A stretch of 64,000 bases of DNA from contig NZ_CADCXN010000047.1 in assembly GCF_902806695.1 (NCBI RefSeq), positions 1 through 64,000 on the forward strand, in the 5' to 3' direction. Shown piece after piece: positions 60,443-64,000 of the stretch. Made by a program: the position numbers and the translations under genes. Within the stretch, counting starts at the first letter, position 1. Each line of letters starts with the position of its first letter. Source of the DNA: Candidatus Methylobacter favarea. GTDB lineage: Bacteria > Pseudomonadota > Gammaproteobacteria > Methylococcales > Methylomonadaceae. The notes below the pieces were generated by a model. That model did not search any database. It had not been told where the DNA came from and worked only from the letters and a program-made list of their open reading frames with translations.

Positions 60443-60838
60443 ATGAATACTATAAAAAAAATCTTGGCGGCAAGCTTTTTAATGCTGTCTTTATCGGCAA
60501 TCACTCATACCAACTTTGTGGCTGTTGCCCAAGCAGCTGCCCCGCAACCTATTAACGCTACTATCACCCACCTGGAAGCGGCTCTGGAAGCAGTCAATGC
60601 GAGCGATTTGGGCACGGCTCAAGAACACATGAAAGCCGCGCGTCAATCCGCTAAAGATATCATTGGCGGCAGTCTTGAAGTGAAAACACAGCGGGGCACT
60701 AACGCCATTACAAATGCCCGCCGTCAAGCTCAAAAAGGCGATGCCGAAGGTGCTTCAGCGTCATTAAAACAAGCCCTTGATATTTTCAAATCCTTGCACA
60801 GTTCCTCAGCAACCGGTAGCAGAGGCGGTTTAAAATAA
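60443..60838 (+). CDS. Small exported helical protein, unknown
   Basis: A 131-aa protein with signal peptide (cleavage near AQAAA, residue 32) and a mature part of three or four amphipathic helices rich in Ala, Lys and Gln. The repeat-like HLEAALEAVNASDLGTAQEHMKAARQSA and QAQKGDAEGASASLKQALDI segments recall small periplasmic SmbP-like helical proteins, though histidines are few. No function is assigned. GAGAGG precedes the ATG. Confidence 0.6.
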   Translation: MNTIKKILAASFLMLSLSAITHTNFVAVAQAAAPQPINATITHLEAALEAVNASDLGTAQEHMKAARQSAKDIIGGSLEVKTQRGTNAITNARRQAQKGDAEGASASLKQALDIFKSLHSSSATGSRGGLK

Positions 60839-60924
60839 AGCGTTGGAAAACCGGGTAATTATCCGCTTTTTGCGGAAAACGAATAATTATAGTTTCAGAT
60901 AGTGTCGGCAAAAGCATGAGTTAT

Positions 60925-62268
60925 TTATTCACTCCCGCTGCGTCTGGGATCAAACGCATCCTGCACGGTATCGGCGAATAAATTAGCCGCCAGCACCAGG
61001 GCGAACATGAAGATAAAAGCGGCGGACAGAGACCACCAGACGATGGGTTCGCGGGCCATTTCCAGGCGTGCGCCGTTAATCATGTTGCCCCAGCTGTAGG
61101 TGGTCGGGTCGACGCCGATATTGATATAGGATAAAACCGCTTCGGCCAGCACCAGCGAGCTGAAATCCAGCACCACAGAGATCAGCACAATGTGCATGAC
61201 GTTGGGCAGGATATGGCGCAATAAAATCATCCGGCGTTTAACGCCCAGGGCCTGCGCCGCCAGAACATATTCCATTTCCCTGAGCTTCAGGGTTTCCGCC
61301 CTGAGCAGCCGGCATAAACCGGTCCAGCTGGTCACGCCCAGAATCATGCAGAGAAACAGCAGCCGCATATCGGCGCGCACGATAACGCTCGTAAACGCCT
61401 CTTCATGATTGGCCATATATACCTGCACCATCAAAATCGACGCGGCTATCAGCAATACGCCGGGAATGGAGTTGAGCGTGGTGTATATATACTGAATGAC
61501 ATCGTCTATCCAGCCGCGGAAAAAACCGGCCAGGATGCCGAAAATTATGGCTAGAGGCAGCATGATCAGGGTAGTCAAGGTGCCGATCACCAAACCGGTG
61601 CGAATGCTTTTTACCGCCTGGTAAAACACATCCTCGCCTACTTTATCGGTGCCGAAAACATGATAATAGGCCGATAAATGGATTAATGTGTAAGTCAGTG
61701 AAACGATAAAAAATACTACAATCCAAACCGCTTTAGCTGTTGAGCTTTTCATTAAGCGTTTATGCTGCTCTTTCAAAAAACTCCACAATAGAATCATAAA
61801 AAAAGTTAACAATCCTGCGCCTTGAGCAAAACCATAGAAGGTTTTTTGCAATATATCGGGAATTTTTTCCATCTCGGGATTATTTAAATGGGCGCCGCCA
61901 AATTGCAGACGCGGATAAGCCCATTGGGAAGCGCCATCGGCCGAGGTCATTATTTCCTTACTGTAAAGCGTCGCTGCAAAAGGCGCTGAATAGGTTTTCT
62001 CGCCATGTTTACGAAGCGGCGTTGCCCAGTAATCCACCAGGCTGATAATTTCATTGCCTTTATCGGCACCAGGTTTGAAATGCACAGAATCGAGGAGGCC
62101 GATCAATATAAAAAATATCAACACTACCAATGAAACCATGCCCACTTTACTGCGGCTTATTTTTTGCAGCGGACGTTTAATATGGTCTTTGCCGCGCAGA
62201 TAAAATGCCAGCAGCAAAATGACCAGAATCAGGATAAATATCAACGCGTCAGTCCACAGTATAACCAT
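60925..62268 (-). CDS. Peptide-type ABC transporter permease (DppC/YejE-like)
   Basis: A 447-aa permease. Two N-terminal membrane helices precede a long periplasmic loop (about residues 70-150), then the binding-protein-dependent permease domain with the EAA-type loop (EMEYVLAAQALGVKRRMILLRHILPN). The C-terminal helices contain VLAEAVLSYINIGVDP. Large size and the loop resemble YejE-type permeases. Its ATG shares one base with the stop of the upstream permease gene, showing coupling. Confidence 0.9.
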   Translation of the reverse strand: MVILWTDALIFILILVILLLAFYLRGKDHIKRPLQKISRSKVGMVSLVVLIFFILIGLLDSVHFKPGADKGNEIISLVDYWATPLRKHGEKTYSAPFAATLYSKEIMTSADGASQWAYPRLQFGGAHLNNPEMEKIPDILQKTFYGFAQGAGLLTFFMILLWSFLKEQHKRLMKSSTAKAVWIVVFFIVSLTYTLIHLSAYYHVFGTDKVGEDVFYQAVKSIRTGLVIGTLTTLIMLPLAIIFGILAGFFRGWIDDVIQYIYTTLNSIPGVLLIAASILMVQVYMANHEEAFTSVIVRADMRLLFLCMILGVTSWTGLCRLLRAETLKLREMEYVLAAQALGVKRRMILLRHILPNVMHIVLISVVLDFSSLVLAEAVLSYINIGVDPTTYSWGNMINGARLEMAREPIVWWSLSAAFIFMFALVLAANLFADTVQDAFDPRRSGSE

Positions 62269-63245
62269 CAGGACAGTCTCACTCGCGGATCCACCAGCGT
62301 GTAGGAAATATCCGTCAGCAATAGGCCGATGACATATAACACCGATCCCAAAAACACCATTGCCCTCACGATGGCGAAATCCTGGCTATTAATAGCATCA
62401 ATCGTGTAGCTGCCAAGCCCTGGAATACTGAAAAAAGACTCCATGATCAGACTGCCCATAAACAGCAGCGGCAAAATTACCACTACGCCGGTCAGAATCG
62501 GAATCATGGCATTTTGCAATACATGCCGAAACATGGTTTGCGTTTCAGTCAGCCCTTTTGCCCGTGCGGTCCGCACATAATCTTTTTCGACTTCTTCCAG
62601 AAACAAGGTTCTATACCATCTGGCTCCTGAACCAATGCCCGAAAACACGCCGATCAGCACAGGCAATATGAGGAACTTCAACGCCGCGAAACCGCCGTCA
62701 TAACCGGAAATAGGCACTAGCTTTAATAATTTGCCGATCAAAAACTGGCCGCCGATAATATAAAACAATGAGGAAACAGACATTAAAATAACGCACAGGA
62801 CTATGCCCCCGTGCTCCAGGTAACTGTTGCGGAACAACACCATCATCAAGGCAAAACTGATATCAACCAGTAGCCCGACAAGCAAAGTGGGCAAGGCTAC
62901 GGCAAGGCTTGGCCACATGCGCTCTTTAATATCCGCGCCGATATTTCGGCCGCTATCCGAAACGCCAAAACGAAACAGAAATAATCCAACGGATTTCTGG
63001 TAAAAAATGGTTTTGGTGAGTTTTTCCTGGTGCTGCGCCTCAGAATTCCATAATAACGGTAAATCATAGCCGTGCTGCTGTTTCCAGTTTGCCACCGCTT
63101 CTTCGGTCACATGCTTTTGGCCCAGCTGCATGCGCGCCATATCATCGGGGCTGTTGATGATGAAAAACAGCACAAAGGTTAAAATATTTACGCCCATTAG
63201 CAAGGGGAAGGCATATAGAATTCGGCGGATGATATAGCGGCTCAT
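62268..63245 (-). CDS. Peptide-type ABC transporter permease (DppB/YejB-like)
   Basis: The partner permease, 325 aa, starting MSRYIIRRILYAFPLLMGVN, the standard DppB-like first helix. The EAA loop (DYVRTARAKGLTETQTMFRHVLQNAMIP) and SIPGLGSYTIDAI are present. The ATG at 63245 overlaps the stop of the binding-protein gene as ATGA; the further upstream in-frame sequence lies inside that gene and is rejected. Confidence 0.92.
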   Translation of the reverse strand: MSRYIIRRILYAFPLLMGVNILTFVLFFIINSPDDMARMQLGQKHVTEEAVANWKQQHGYDLPLLWNSEAQHQEKLTKTIFYQKSVGLFLFRFGVSDSGRNIGADIKERMWPSLAVALPTLLVGLLVDISFALMMVLFRNSYLEHGGIVLCVILMSVSSLFYIIGGQFLIGKLLKLVPISGYDGGFAALKFLILPVLIGVFSGIGSGARWYRTLFLEEVEKDYVRTARAKGLTETQTMFRHVLQNAMIPILTGVVVILPLLFMGSLIMESFFSIPGLGSYTIDAINSQDFAIVRAMVFLGSVLYVIGLLLTDISYTLVDPRVRLS

Positions 63246-64000
63246 TGCAGCGTTTCCCTGGCCCGACGGCGGTAAGCATTCACCGCCGGCATTAGCATCA
63301 GCACAAACAAACCGGAAGCCAAACCCAACGGCCAAATCACCGGTTGGTTCCATTCTCGTCTTTTTTCTGCTCTGACAGCAGTATTAATGCGGGTATATTT
63401 AAGCCGATTATTGGCCATTAGATTGGGCTTAAGATTATTATACCAGCCATGATAGAGCCCGAAATCTTTCGGATGAAAGCCAAAAACCCAGGGCGCATCA
63501 TGCCGAACGATTTCCTGCAGTTGCTGGATAATCTGAAAACGCTGTGGGCTGTTGTCCATATTGCGCATTTGTTCGAATAGCCGGTCAAACTCAGGGTTCT
63601 GATAATTGCCGGCATTCTCTCCGCCGTGCCTGCTTTTTGAATTAGGGCCATACAACAGGAAAAAGAAATTCTCCGGATCAGGATAATCGGCATTCCAGCC
63701 CCAGACGAATAACTGGGCATTGCCGGTGCGCATTTTCTGTTGAAAGCGGTTGTAATCGGTCGCCCGAATAACCAGCTTGATACCCAGTTTCTCAAACTGT
63801 TTACGATACCAGTTCATGCTGGGGCGGTCGTCAATACTGACTGAAGTCGTATCAAAATGCAGAATTAGCGGCTCTTTCGTTTTGGGATCAATGCCATTGG
63901 CATAGCCTGCTTCCGCCATCAACTGCTGCGCTGTAGCGATTTTTTTACGCTGCGCCGTGCCATTCGCCAGGTCGTGCGTATAGGGATTAATGCCGGCTTT
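63242..64000 (-). CDS. Extracellular solute-binding protein family 5, C-terminal part
   Basis: The C-terminal 252 codons of a peptide/nickel-type binding protein; the frame is open to the right edge. MAEAGYANGIDPKTKEPL, WNADYPDPENFFFLLYGPNS and FEQMRNMDNSPQRFQIIQQL are typical of the family. It ends in a hydrophobic helix (WPLGLASGLFVLMLMP, about 15 residues from the end), so the protein appears anchored to the membrane at its C-terminus. It is first of three coupled genes of the importer; ATPases are not in the window. Confidence 0.88.
   Translation of the reverse strand, partial: KAGINPYTHDLANGTAQRKKIATAQQLMAEAGYANGIDPKTKEPLILHFDTTSVSIDDRPSMNWYRKQFEKLGIKLVIRATDYNRFQQKMRTGNAQLFVWGWNADYPDPENFFFLLYGPNSKSRHGGENAGNYQNPEFDRLFEQMRNMDNSPQRFQIIQQLQEIVRHDAPWVFGFHPKDFGLYHGWYNNLKPNLMANNRLKYTRINTAVRAEKRREWNQPVIWPLGLASGLFVLMLMPAVNAYRRRARETLQ

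Overview
The window reads as an ordinary chromosome segment of a Gram-negative gammaproteobacterium. Support comes from the Kdo-pathway gene kdsA beside pyrG and eno, the ftsB-ispD-ispF-truD run, recB-recD, a BtuB-type TonB receptor, lipoproteins and outer-membrane proteins. Gene content and moderate GC would fit a Methylococcales-like methanotroph, but no methane-oxidation gene is present, so the family is only a guess. No rRNA, tRNA, CRISPR array or intact insertion sequence was seen.

Layout. (1) 1-5.4 kb, + strand: end of a rhodanese, a type II sulfide:quinone oxidoreductase, a SulP anion transporter and a short-chain dehydrogenase. (2) 5.7-12.6 kb, - strand: a visibly GC-richer block with a DsrE-like lipoprotein, a metallo-beta-lactamase/rhodanese protein with a damaged 5' end, a DUF1264 lipoprotein, a di-haem cytochrome c peroxidase-like protein, a ModA-like binding protein without a transporter and a DUF2490 outer-membrane protein. 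A transposase fragment lies at its right edge. With region 1 it forms a sulfur/redox neighbourhood, probably acquired, and is the best candidate here for an undescribed envelope system. (3) 13-19.5 kb: recD and recB without recC alongside, rimB-like and marC. (4) 19.5-23.4 kb: gene-poor and partly decayed, with a few small genes. (5) 23.4-36 kb: mutM, then the urease genes (ureA,B,C,E,F,G and ureD), a HupE/UreJ nickel permease and the urea ABC transporter urtABCDE, all on the - strand. (6) 36.4-39.2 kb: cobalamin riboswitch, btuB and btuM. (7) 39.2-63 kb: mostly housekeeping genes (rsfS, nadD, proA, thrC, hom, alaC, htpX, nudF, accA, tilS, pyrG, kdsA, eno, ftsB, ispD, ispF, truD). (8) 60.9-64 kb: a peptide-type ABC importer running off the right edge.

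Main surprises. The urease catalytic subunit has proline at position 246, where a nickel-binding histidine is expected, and glycine at 132 where aspartate is expected. UreG has CAH instead of the CPH nickel motif. The urtA signal peptide is split by a one-base frame difference exactly at a U-UUU-UUA slippery heptamer. The urea module is therefore complete in gene content but may be decaying, altered, or carrying assembly errors. Two genes (the MBL/rhodanese gene and ftsB) have ATA where an ATG start is expected, each behind a good ribosome binding site.

The urea genes work together as uptake (UrtABCDE), nickel supply (HupE/UreJ), maturation (UreDEFG) and hydrolysis (UreABC). BtuB and BtuM would move cobalamin across the outer and inner membranes under riboswitch control. 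SQR, the rhodanese and the sulfur-handling proteins of the GC-rich block could oxidise sulfide and route the resulting persulfide sulfur.
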